This document shows positions 36,703 to 46,325 of a DNA stretch of 64,000 nucleotides, piece after piece (the first letter of the stretch is position 1; each line of letters starts with the position of its first letter). The DNA lies in contig OX352774.1 in NCBI GenBank assembly GCA_947095535.1, positions 238,911,825 through 238,975,824 of the forward strand. Direction: 5' to 3'. The notes beneath the pieces are model-generated. The model was given only the letters and a program-made list of their open reading frames with translations. It had not been told where the DNA came from and did no database searches. Source of the DNA: Poecilobothrus nobilitatus (lineage: Eukaryota; Arthropoda; Insecta; Diptera; Dolichopodidae). A program made the translations under genes and the position numbers.

Positions 36703-37789
36703 ATTGTAGATAAAGATTAAACTGTAAACATTTTTTTTTGCATACTTATAGGAAAAAATCTGGAAATCAGTTGTTGTTGTACCAGATACTGTGTTTCAGT
36801 ATCTGAATTAAATGCAAAAATATATATTCGAATCATTAACGATAATGAAAGCTTCACAAAAATTATAACGCCTTTAAGTGCTCACCGAAATGTTAACCCT
36901 TCCTGGCTATTCTTTATTTTTTTAAACAACCCCTAGATATATGCTGGAAATTAAGAATCTTAAGATTCCTTCTGGTGCTTAGGATTTATTTAGGTTTTTT
37001 AAGGATTTCCTCCTCGCTTAGGAAAGAAGTTATTAGTTTATATAAGATATTAATTTTGAATTACCTACCGTTATTGGAATAACGGTTAAACAATTTTTTA
37101 TTTGTATTATATTACTTCTTCTTGAATTTATTTAAAAATTTTGTTTGTTAAGTGAGATGAAAAACCAATTTTTTAAATATTATTGTATTTTGTTTTTATG
37201 TTCTTCAGGACTTTTTATATAATCTTAATTTTTTTTTTTTTTTTGCGGAAGTGTAATATCTGAATTTTTAAATTTCCCCACGGTATTTTATATTCTATTT
37301 AAAATAAAATTTATACAATACCTTATTATTATCCTCAAAATAATACAATAGTCTCTGCTTTAAGTATGTACTAGACTAGATTATTAAGAATGATAATATA
37401 TTTAGTATTAAAATATGGTAGTTGGAATGTTTTAAATTGTGTTGTCAATATTTTTTAAATAAATTACCTATTTAAAAAAAAATTTAACCTTATTAAATTT
37501 TGGTTTCATAGGCAAAATAAAAGTTCTATTGTTATTCAATTTTTAAAATATTTTAAATGAAAAAAAAGCTATTAATTCAACAATGTAATTTATTTAGGAG
37601 TTATCACAGCTTATATGTAATTTTGGTTCTTGGGTTTGAATAAAATGTAAGTATCTATATATGTATGATTTTAATTATCAAATAATACTAAGTTAAATAA
37701 TTCAATTAATAATCAAATACTTTAATGTTTTTATTTATCATAATAAATTAACCCTTTCAGTCACAATTTTCAAAGAAAATGTATAAGCT
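36703..37789. other. AT-rich stretch with one weak coding-like patch
   Basis: At about 36745-36935 the plus strand can be read as IWKSVVVVPDTVFQYLN and, in another frame, NAKIYIRIINDN then SFTKIITPLSAHRNVNP. This could be a decayed retroelement fragment, but no conserved motif is certain. The rest is A/T low complexity. Confidence 0.3.
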
Positions 37790-37960
37790 TATAAGTTTAA
37801 CTCTGTCCCTCGTCTTCTGTTTACAAAACTATTACACCATTTAAAGTGGAATAATGTAATTTTAACACTGAAGTTGGCTTTATCAGCTTTTCAACTCTTA
37901 TGTCAAACCCTTGCAGAACACGCCTTTAATCAAACCCTTGGTACATTTATATCAATAATG
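37790..37960 (+). mobile_element. Decayed family B fragment
   Basis: 'tctgtccctcgtcttctgtt', then 'acaaaactattacaccattt', matches the GTCC-plus-'acaaaacttctataccgtt' landmark of family B. It lies 0.1 kb before the family C element. Confidence 0.5.
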
Positions 37961-38070
37961 TTTTTCATACATTTTGTATAAGAAATAATATGTAAAAAAT
38001 AAAATGTTTTAGTTTTTTTATAACTTTAATTCATAAATTTAACAAAAAAAAAATTGAAAAAAAATTAAAT

Positions 38071-39670
38071 AAAAACGAGGAAGAATACAGTTGCCTTTGT
38101 CAACTCTTAGATACCCGTAGGAACCGTTAGTATGTTCACAGCCTGTCACTCTGCTCACAATATTATTCTTTTAATATTTTAGTATTTTAAAATAATTTGG
38201 GTAAATTTTATAATTTCTAGAACTATGGGTTGTACATATATTCAAACTATATGTTTATATGTACATTCTTCAAAAGCAGATTCTAACCTTCCTCATAACG
38301 ATTATCAATCCAAAACTTTTTCAAATATTCTATAGTACCATTTAATACTAAGCGGTAAATGTATATTAAATTTACTAAGTACAAAACAGTAAATATAATT
38401 TTAAATATTATATTATATTATATTTAAATATTCCATTGACAGAATAATTTCTTATAAGTACAATAAAATACATATATGTATGTAAATACGGCGCTATATA
38501 ATATACATCTATACTCTTATCATTCATTCACTAGTGACATATACGATATCTAAATAAACATGATATTATATAAGTATGTATATATATAAATATCATATAA
38601 ATAAAAATTCTTCAAGCAACCGTTATGTTGTTTATTTATTTGCATTTTTATGTACTACGCATTACATCCTCAACAATTTCAAATTATCGAGTAAAACAAA
38701 ATGCAAAAAAAATTAGTTAAAGAAATTTGTTAGAAAATTTGAAAAAATCAAGTAACACTTTCGTCCAATTATAAAGTAACCCTATATTATTAAAAAAAGT
38801 TGTTAACAGAAATAAGAGTATAATGTTGAAGCTTTAATTTTTGTGTATTACTTCAAAAAAATTTTAACAGGTGTTCAAGTTACAAGTGTTTAAAAATAGG
38901 AAATTTTCAGTTTTTGACCCCTTACAGCTCCTAAACGGGGGCTGATACAAAAAAAATTTCTGAATTGACTCATACTAATTTTCAAAGATCTAACTTCTAT
39001 CAAAATTTCAAGTTTCCAACTTTAACCGTTTAGAAGATAGAAGGGTTAAAGAATTTTGCAAAATTTGAGTTTCGCATAACGGTAAATTAAGACACCGTAT
39101 GCCACAAACATATATTTTTTGTATATATTCTTTTAAAGCTAATAAAAGTAGTAATCGTTTGGCGTTTTCAAAATGAAGATATACCTTACACAACTTGTGC
39201 TATAACAATTTAAATATAGAGCTTTTTTGAACCTTTGGGGAGCTGTAGCTCCGTAACGGGTGGGGCTAGCAAAAAAAGTTATTAAAAATAAAATTAATAT
39301 TTTTGTGAGATCTATCAGCAGTTAAAATTTCATAGCTCTATTTCAAAAAAAATGTGGGGATCTAAAAGTTAGGTGTTCGAGAGCTACCTTAAGGTTTGGT
39401 CCAAACTCAACCAAAAAAAATAGGGAACCTACAAATTACTCCAAGAATATTTTGTGTAAATTTCAAGATTCTAGCTTTCTTAGTTTTTGAGTTAGCGTGC
39501 TGACGGACGGACGGACGGACGGACGGACGGACGGACATGGCTCAAAAGTCTTAGAATTTTTTTCTGATCCGATCCATACCTTTGAAGGTATATCTAGCTC
39601 GCTTATTTCGAGGTGTTACAAACGGAGGAGTAATTTTATTATACCCGATCTTATCGTACGGGTATAAAAA
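38071..39670 (+). mobile_element. Family C mini-me-like element, long copy (1.6 kb)
   Basis: The left module (38071-38215) starts 'aaaaacgaggaagaatacag' and contains 'gatacccgtaggaacc'. The right module (39359-39670) contains 'aggtgttcgagagctacc', 'ggtttggtccaaactcaacc' and a GGAC run of eight repeats (39502-39536). It continues with 'gatccgatccatacctttga' and ends in the hairpin TATACCCG/CGGGTATA (39640-39647 and 39659-39666). About 1.1 kb between the modules includes family B-like phrases ('gttgttaacag' at 38801, 'ataacggtaaatta' at 39077). The short copy at 42168-42596 is the two modules without this middle. Frames inside are short and unrelated to any transposase, so it is non-autonomous. 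The end hairpin just inside the terminus is Helitron-like. Confidence 0.8.
39502..39536 (+). repeat. GGAC microsatellite in family C
   Basis: About eight GGAC repeats without interruption. The matching tract in the short copy (42291-42310) has about five. The tract lies at the position of the (GTCY)n proto-microsatellite of mini-me elements. Confidence 0.9.
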
Positions 39671-41001
39671 TTTTAATTTTGAGAAGTATTGCAATCAAAG
39701 CAATATTTAACAAAGTAAAGCAAAGTAGTTGCCATCATTTAAGTTTGTTTCCTCATTGTTTCCTCATTGTCCTCATTGTTTCCATCAAACTATATTATAT
39801 ATTTATAGTATGTCTTCGATTTATTAACACTTTAAGATGTCACGTAGTTACAGATTTGCACTTCAAAAAGTATGGGAGATATACCGGGTTAAACTTAAAA
39901 TTGTTACATTTGTACCAAGGGGTTACATTTGATATAAGGGTTAAATGTTATTGCTGTTGTGTTTCTGGGCTTAGAAATTTACAAAGCATTACAGTATCAG
40001 AATTTTTTTTTAAATAATTTAAAATTCTTATGTTTTAACAAAAAACAATTTTTATCATGTGCTAATTATACAATTATATGTAATGTAATCAATCTTAAAC
40101 TGAATAAACTTTTAAATTTCATTATTTCAATTCAATTTGTCTTATAAATTATAATTACATAATATCATAATAATTATATATTGTAATAGATATATAACAA
40201 AATAATAATAAACTATAATTCTTGTATAAGATAATAGATGGCGTAGAAATAAAGAAATATTTCTATACTTTTTTATAATATCTACAGCCGAGTAATCAAC
40301 AATTTAGAATGATTTCAGAAACTGAAACTTAGTCAAATATGAATAATAAATGACTCAGTGGATGCTCTATGCTCCTACGACGAATGGTAAGGAAAACAAA
40401 AATAAGTAAAAATATATTATTTAATACATATCCTGACATATGAATTTTAGAACACTTTTAATTAAATATCTGTACGTTTTTTGTAATCAATTGATTACTC
40501 TTCAAAAAAACATCATTTTGATAAGGAAAATCAGTTTTTTTTTAAATTAATAATACCAATCATTATTTTCCAAAAATGACCTTCAACTGAATAAAACTAT
40601 ACAAGGATATCCTGCATAAAATTTAAAACAAAAAATTTGAAAAACAACGTCATAAACAATATGGTTTTTTTTATTTGCTTCAGCAAAATAAATTAAAGTT
40701 GTCTTTTATTAAAATTAGTTTTAATTTTCATTTTTCTTAAATTATCTTCTCTTTAGCTACTTCTTTTTTTTTTCTCTAACACATTTTCACTTTACCCACA
40801 TGTACATATTATATCCTTATTTTTGTTTTCTTATCTCTTATTTTTAATTTTTATAATTATTTGGAATATTCTTTTTTTTTGTTTCATTTTTTGCTTTTTG
40901 ATGCAATTTTCTTTTTCCTTTTTTTTGTTCTCATTCTTTATTGTGTTAATTAAATTGAATTTTCTTTTTATTTCTGAATAAATTTAATGCAGTAGATGTT
41001 A
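39671..41001. other. AT-rich stretch, no gene seen
   Basis: A 112-codon frame at 39679-40017 begins beside the element end and has no family signature. It contains a triple 'cctcattgt' repeat at 39750-39780. The rest is A/T low complexity. Confidence 0.45.
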
Positions 41002-41607
41002 TTACATATAACTTAGTTCTATCTTATATTTAACAGTTTTTTTTTTATAGTAATGTACTGTAAAATTATAATAAAAAATGAATAAATAGGATAAAAACTT
41101 TTGAAGATGCAAAAAAAAAAAAATATTACAAATAAAATAAAACTTATATAACACCAAAAACAACTGACGTTCATTTAAAATTGGGATTGCCACCTGTTCT
41201 ACTTTACGTAGAACATTCCAATAATTACAATACAAGGTTCTACGTCCTATATTCATATGAAATTGCCTACGTTTCTCCAAATAACATTTTACCAATATTT
41301 TGTTCTTAAAATTTTTATTACGTTTAGGTTTTTTTTTAACAGCTTTTTTTTTATTTTTTATTAGAATATTCAGTTTTTTAGCAAAACAAAGAGAAACTTT
41401 TATAGATTTTTGTAATTTTTTGCAAGTTAAATTTACTGATTTTTTAAAATACGTTCTTAAAGATAGCCAACGATCTTTACAATCATATATAAAAAGATTA
41501 TTGAAAGAATGGGCAGCATTAAAATTATATTTTGTAGGTACAACGAGTAGTTTATTTTCTGTCTCACTATAAAAGATTTTGCAAATTAAAGATGAAGAAA
41601 CTATCAT
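41002..41607 (-). pseudogene. 201-codon reading frame, weakly MADF-like
   Basis: This is the longest non-repeat frame of the window. Residues 38-56 (LFIYDCKDRWLSLRTYFKK) resemble the third helix of a MADF DNA-binding domain (C+.RW..LR..Y.+). Residues 60-104 are very lysine-rich, as in a nuclear linker, and residues 110-148 have mixed composition (RRQFHMNIGRRTLYCNYWNV). After about residue 150 it turns into Phe/Tyr/Ile low complexity, so the real end was probably earlier. The ATG at 41607 follows a stop codon nine codons further up, but the first MADF helix is missing. It lies 1.4 kb downstream, on the same strand, of a clearer MADF-BESS remnant (42950-43556). It may be the remains of a related gene. 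Chance cannot be excluded in such A/T-rich DNA. Confidence 0.3.
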
Positions 41608-41771
41608 AATATATTTTTTATATTCGCAAAACCAATAAAATTACTAGAACAAAAACAATATCACAATTTGTTGATTTACATGGTATATTTAAGTTACAAT
41701 TTCAAACTAGGATATTATGGCACCAAATTTTTTCGATACGAAGTAAGGAAAAAGATAAAAGAAAGTGAACA

Positions 41772-42127
41772 ATGATGAAACAAAAAAATGTTAATAAAAC
41801 TGAATTTTTAATTTTTTTTTACAAAATCTATGAAATATGTGGAAAATCGATTCGATTTCGATGAATATTCCCTGATTGCAAAATTTTCAAATTAGATGAT
41901 AAATCCAACAAAATAAGAAAATTTTAATAATTTTCTCGAAATTGTTGAAATATTAAATATTAGTGGAATCGACATGGATAAACTTCTGGAAGAAATAGTT
42001 TCTAAAAAATAACAATTTTAATGCTATGATAAAAACGTCTGAGAGGGGAAATAATTATACATCTCCTGAAAGATGGCATCAAATTTTCAATTCTGGCGCA
42101 GAATGCGAATATTATTGTTCAAGATAA
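41772..42127 (+). pseudogene. Unrecognised coding remnant with frameshifts
   Basis: From ATG at 41772 one frame reads MMKQKNVNKTEFLIFF, then IYEICGKSIRFR, a TGA at 41862, then DCKIFKLDDKSNKIRKF. A frameshift near 41920 leads to NNFLEIVEILNISGIDMDKL and LEEIVSKK. A second one, in a run of A's near 42005, leads to NNNFNAMIKTSERGNNYTSP and ERWHQIFNSGAECEYYCSR, then TAA at 42125-42127. The mixed amino-acid composition (Trp, Cys, Gly, Glu, Asp) is far from what A/T-rich noise gives, so this was probably a gene. I do not recognise the family. An acceptor-like 'tttattttcag' follows at 42132-42142, and family C interrupts the sequence at 42168. It runs opposite to the two MADF-like remnants. Confidence 0.4.
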
Positions 42128-42167
42128 TTTAATTTATTTTCAGTATCTATAATGGCTTCGTTCTCAT

Positions 42168-42596
42168 TATACCCGTACGATAGGATCGGGTATAATAAAA
42201 TTACTCCTCCGTTTGTAACACCTCGAAATAAGCGAGCTAGATATACCTTCGAAGGATTGGATCGGATCAGAAAAAAAGACTTTTGAGCCATGTCCGTCCG
42301 TCCGTCCGTCAGCACGCTAACTCAAAAACTAAGAAAGCTAGAATCTTGAAATTTACACAAAATATTTTGGGAGTAATTTGTAGGTTCCCTATTTTTTTTG
42401 GTTGAGTTTGGACCAAGCCTTAGGGTAGCTCTCGAACACCTAACTTTTAGATCCCCAAAAATTCACCCAAATTATTTTAAAATACTAAAATATTAAAAAA
42501 ATAATATTGTTAGCAGAGTGACAGGCTGTGAACATACTAACGGTTCGTACGGGTATCTAAGAGTTGACAAAGGCAACTGTATTCTTCCTCGTTTTT
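42168..42596 (-). mobile_element. Family C mini-me-like element, short copy (429 bp)
   Basis: This is the reverse-strand copy of the element at 38071-39670. It has the terminal hairpin TATACCCG/CGGGTATA (42168-42175 and 42187-42194), 'tttgtaacacctcgaaataa' and a GTCC run (42291-42310). It continues with 'ggttgagtttggaccaagcc', and the left module with 'gttcgtacgggtatctaaga' and 'aactgtattcttcctcg'. The modules join near 42470 with no middle. Sequence match to the long copy in the shared parts is very high, with single-base differences only, so both copies are young. The 67-codon frame at 42112-42315 lies in it and is not a gene. Confidence 0.85.
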
Positions 42597-42949
42597 TGAT
42601 CAATAATGAATAAAAAATGGGATAATGATAGAAATAGATTCTCTGTCGCACTAATAAAAGCAGAGCTAATAATTACTATAGAAACAAATTTAACTTTGTC
42701 AATTATTGTGTTGACATACATAAGGTACTTATTTTAAATTATTTTGTCAAGAAAAAGGCTTTTTTTGTAATAAAAATATTTATTAAAAATATATAAATTT
42801 CTTTTTAATCCGCGCGAAATATTTATCAGGGAAGCTACAGTACCAAAAGTATAGACCAAAATAAAAATGACGAGACGATAAAAAAACGCAAGAAATTTCG
42901 TAATGTTTCTTTCGCAAAGTGTAAACGAGTAACTAACCAAAATTAAAAT
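42597..42949. other. Flank of the MADF-BESS remnant, no separate gene
   Basis: The minus-strand frame of the BESS part stays open to 42734, but the residues after about 42930 (CERNITKF, GTVASLINISRG) have no family signature. Confidence 0.4.
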
Positions 42950-43556
42950 GTAATGTAAATTGTAAATAAAAAATGTAAATTTTTCTTTCAGCTCGTCCTT
43001 TTGTTTTATTTAAATTCGCTTCATCATTGAAACAACATTTTTCGTGAATAGTTCATCCTCGTCATTTTCGGATGACCTGTAAATGGTTAAAGTGCCCAAA
43101 GCTTTTTGGAATATGCTTTATGTTGAGAACTAAACTGTGTCCATATTTTTTTTTTGTCGTTTTGAAGATATTGGAGAAAATAATTCTGGCCTACTTGTTT
43201 TGGAAATGAATATATCTACATCCGTAAATATTTCTAGAGGGCTAACTACTGTTTCCTCACTCTCATATATTATATTACTATCCGGTATATCATTATCATG
43301 ATCTCTAAAATGTAATTATTTATAATTAATATAATAATAATTACAAATAATTTTTTGGCAATTTTAGTTTCTTTTTTTAATAAAATCCTTTAGGAAAAGC
43401 AGATTGTGAAAATGTGGGCAAAAAGGAGTATCCTCTTCACTCCACTTCCTGAAGGACTATCTAATTTTCTCAGCTCTCTGGTAAACTTTTCTCGTAATAG
43501 TAACCATCTTTTTTCGCATTTTTCTTCAGTTAAAATTGTATATATTTTCCGGAATA
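42950..43556 (-). pseudogene. MADF-BESS transcription factor pseudogene
   Basis: MADF-BESS proteins are nuclear DNA-binding factors with an N-terminal MADF (Myb/SANT-like) domain and a C-terminal BESS interaction motif. From 43556 down, the minus strand reads the second half of a MADF domain: CEKRWLLLREKFTRELRKLD then SPSGSG. After a one-base frameshift near 43440 it reads SEEDTPFCPHFHNLLFLKDF. A splice-like TTTTAG at 43310-43305 opens an acidic, Ser-rich linker (RDHDNDIPDSNIIYESEE, then PELFSPISSKRQKK). The BESS motif follows (ENDEDELFTKNVVSMMKRI, then KQKDELKEKF). In-frame stops lie at 43132, 43120 and 43012, so the gene is dead. The first MADF helices are missing, and family A repeat sequence starts right at the break (43563). 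Spacing of MADF, linker and BESS fits the family. Confidence 0.8.
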
Positions 43557-43562
43557 TTTATA

Positions 43563-43640
43563 TAATATATGCATATGTGAGATTCTGAATTAGGAGGAGT
43601 TGCTTTCAAAATCAGGATTGCTACTTTTCCAGAATATTTA
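43563..43640 (+). repeat. Dispersed repeat family A monomer
   Basis: 'tatgtgagattctgaattag', then 'gaggagttgctttcaaaatc' and 'cttttccagaatatttata'. This is one well-kept monomer, adjoining the broken end of the MADF-BESS pseudogene. Confidence 0.7.
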
Positions 43641-43859
43641 TATACTGTGGTTAAAAAAAAAAAAGAAATTCAATTAACCTAAAAATATTAAATTTTTTCT
43701 CATACTTGCCTTTTTGCAGAATATTTTTAAGAAAAGTTGTTTTTGCACAGAAGTTAATTAAAAAAATCTGTGATAGATACCGTTTTTCTAAAGTTTTTAG
43801 AAAATATACTATTTCTATATAATATTGTTAGTCTATATTATTATACAACCAAAGCGTGT

Positions 43860-44115
43860 ATAAAAAAAAATAATTAGCAGAGATTTTAAGAGTTGGTATC
43901 AAAATCAGCATATCAATAATTTGTTTAGCGAGCCTTTGGGAACGGTAGCCCCCACTTTTTACTATGTTGTGACACAATTAATAAGTAACATGCAAGATTT
44001 TTCCCTAGTGGATTTTAGAAAATATTTCGTTTTGAGAGATTTTCGAAAGGAAGATTTCGTATGCAAGATTTTGTCGTATAAGATTTTGGCGTATAAGATT
44101 ATGACACAAACCCCT
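43860..44115 (+). repeat. Family A block followed by a ~15 bp repeat
   Basis: 43860-43960 carries the family A phrase 'ttgtttagcgagcctttggg', seen in the tandem units at 2466-3395. From about 44051 the motif 'aagatttt(g/t)(t/g)cgtat' repeats four times with a 15 bp period. The opposing 80- and 65-codon frames at 43921-44163 come from these repeats. Confidence 0.55.
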
Positions 44116-45199
44116 TTTTGTGTACATTTTATGCGACATTTTTCTCGTTTATGTGACATATAATTTTTCGTGCAGTTTTCTTAACATTTTTATCGTTTAT
44201 TTTGGCTATGTCCATAATTTATTTACATGTAATGGTAAAGTTTTAACTCGTCTTATTATGCCTTGATACGTCTATTTCGGACTGTATTTAAGCATTTAAA
44301 TATTTCCAAAGTCTTACTTTTTTGCAATAATAATATTTTGACATGTCTAACTTTGATCTTTACGGAAGGTGGTAACCCTGTTTAAAATAATAAAAAAAAA
44401 AAACAATGTGAGATGATAAAAAGAACGCATATAAAACAAAATAAAATAATTTTTAAAAGAAATATTGATAATTATGAAACAAAGTGAATTAAGAATTAAA
44501 AAAAAAAAAAACACTTACAGAAACACAGACACAGTATGAGTTTGGTAGTAAAATCAAATAAAGAAATTTAGTTTGTAAAAATGAATTAAAAATATTTTAT
44601 TAATATTTTCTCTTTATTAAATTCATACTAAAACACAATAATTATGTAATAATATTAAACTGAAAGTAAATCTAAAATATGCTTAACAACATGTAGGTAT
44701 TTTCAATTATAAGGTAATGGTTATCAAATAAAGTTTTTAATAAAATAATAATATAATGTTTTCATTTCAATTTATTACGATAACTACCTTAAGTATAGAG
44801 TTAAAATAATTTAATTGTAAAAGAGAATTCAGTAAGTTAAAATATATGTTTTTAATTAACTCATAATATTTAAAATTATAGTATATATAGTATATAGTAT
44901 ATATTATATAACTATTTCAATAATTCACATTTTTTATTATTTTTATAGTAAGTTTTATAACAAAATACAATTTTCTCATAAAGAATTGATAACAGATTCC
45001 TATACAGCATATTGCTAAATCAATTTTAGATCCTGGAATAAGGCTAAATGAAATAAAACTAAAATCGCGAATTTTGAAATACAAAATTAAAAATGGTATC
45101 TATTCAAAAATAAAAATAATTGAAGAATTAAATACTATAGTACGGAAGTCGAAGATACGGAAGAGAAGAAAAAGAAAGCGTTATAGTCTCTAGCCCATG
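44116..45199. other. AT-rich stretch, no gene seen
   Basis: A/T low complexity. A donor-like minus-strand 'tttctgtaagtg' near 44512 has no convincing exon. Confidence 0.45.
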
Positions 45200-45515
45200 T
45201 TTGCAACCATCTATAAAATTCCTTCTAATTGAAAATCGCGAATATAAATTTATATACATATTTTCAAAAAAGTGTATAACCGTGATTTTGGTAATCAACT
45301 CGGAAATCTTTCCAAATTATTTTAAAACATATCTCAACAAAACTTTAAAAAATGGGAATTGTTCCAAACTCTTGCTAAGTAAATTATTACATTAGTAACT
45401 ATTGTTTTTGTAACAAACTCTAAAATCTTTTCTGACGATTTTCTTTTGTCACAATATATTTCAGCGCTCAATTTAAATATTGAAATCCTGATTTTATAAA
45501 CAACTTTAAAAGGTA
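45200..45515 (-). repeat. Dispersed repeat family A, reversed monomers
   Basis: 'tataaccgtgattttggtaa', 'caactcggaaatctttcc', then 'ttgtaacaaactctaaaatc' and 'gaaatcctgattttataaac' are reversed family A phrases. There are at least three monomers of about 100 bp. Confidence 0.5.
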
Positions 45516-45537
45516 GCTAAATGTGTAATTTATTAAG

Positions 45538-45690
45538 TTGCCAAAAGCCCGCGGTGATTGTTGCATACACTCTTATTTCAGATGCCCGTCAATTTGATAG
45601 GTCTTTAGGCTACTGATCGTACAACGGATTGAATTAACAATTTGACAGTCTATTGGATAAAATATTGCAAAACCAATTATAAAATTAATG
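45538..45690. other. Island of higher G+C, unexplained
   Basis: 'aaaagcccgcggtgattgtt', 'agatgcccgtcaatttgata' and 'ctactgatcgtacaacggat' stand out from the A/T background. The plus strand is open for about 23 codons (KPAVIVAYTLISDARQFDRS). No motif or element edge is recognised. Confidence 0.35.
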
Positions 45691-45969
45691 GAACAGCTGC
45701 GGTTAAATAGAAAACAGCAAATAAAATAACAAAGCAGCAAAAAAGCCATAAAGTGAATTAAAAATTATTTCAATAGGCTAGACCATTTTGTTTATTTGTA
45801 TTCCCTCACTATGGAATATTTATATATTTTCAAGGCAGAGTTATATTCAGAGACATGTATTCAAAATATATTTTCAACATTATAAACAAACAATTTTAAT
45901 ATCTACAAACAAAACCCACTCTACTGTCAAAACATTATAAAATTTATTTGTTAAAAAAATTATTTAAGT

Positions 45970-46325
45970 TAGTTAAATTAATACTAATATTAATAATAAT
46001 AGCTACTGCAGTGACTGCATGTTGACACTACTGCATATTATAACTGTTGATGGCTATAGTCACTGAGAGCAAAATAATAATAATAATAATAGATTTATTC
46101 ATTCTTAATCCTTACAGTCCTACTCCCAATTGAATGTTTCCGCATCCTTGTCCTATCCTCCAGTATATATACTTCCTAGCCAATATACTGCGTTAACAGT
46201 TAAGGAGTTTCATCCCATTTTTTTGGCTAAAGGTAGAAGGGGTTTAACCAATAAGCATCTAATCTTACTAAAGGCGTATTTTTGATATCTTTAGAAGATT
46301 CTCATCTCTCTTAGGAAAAAAACAA
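45970..46325 (+). mobile_element. Retroposon-like repeat family E, copy 2
   Basis: The order matches copy 1 at 31540-31840: an AAT-rich part with 'attaataataatagctac', then 'acactactgcatattataac'. The 3' part ends in 'gattctcatctctcttagg' and an A-rich tail. An extra (ATA)n run lies at 46074-46091. Confidence 0.45.

Noticed and set aside
39679..40017. 112-codon frame after the family C element
   Set aside because: No recognisable motif; it starts within a few bases of a mobile-element end and includes a local 9 bp repeat.
42112..42315. 67-codon frame MLTDGRTDMAQKS...
   Set aside because: Translation of the family C end module; the GTCC run gives the TDGRTD text.
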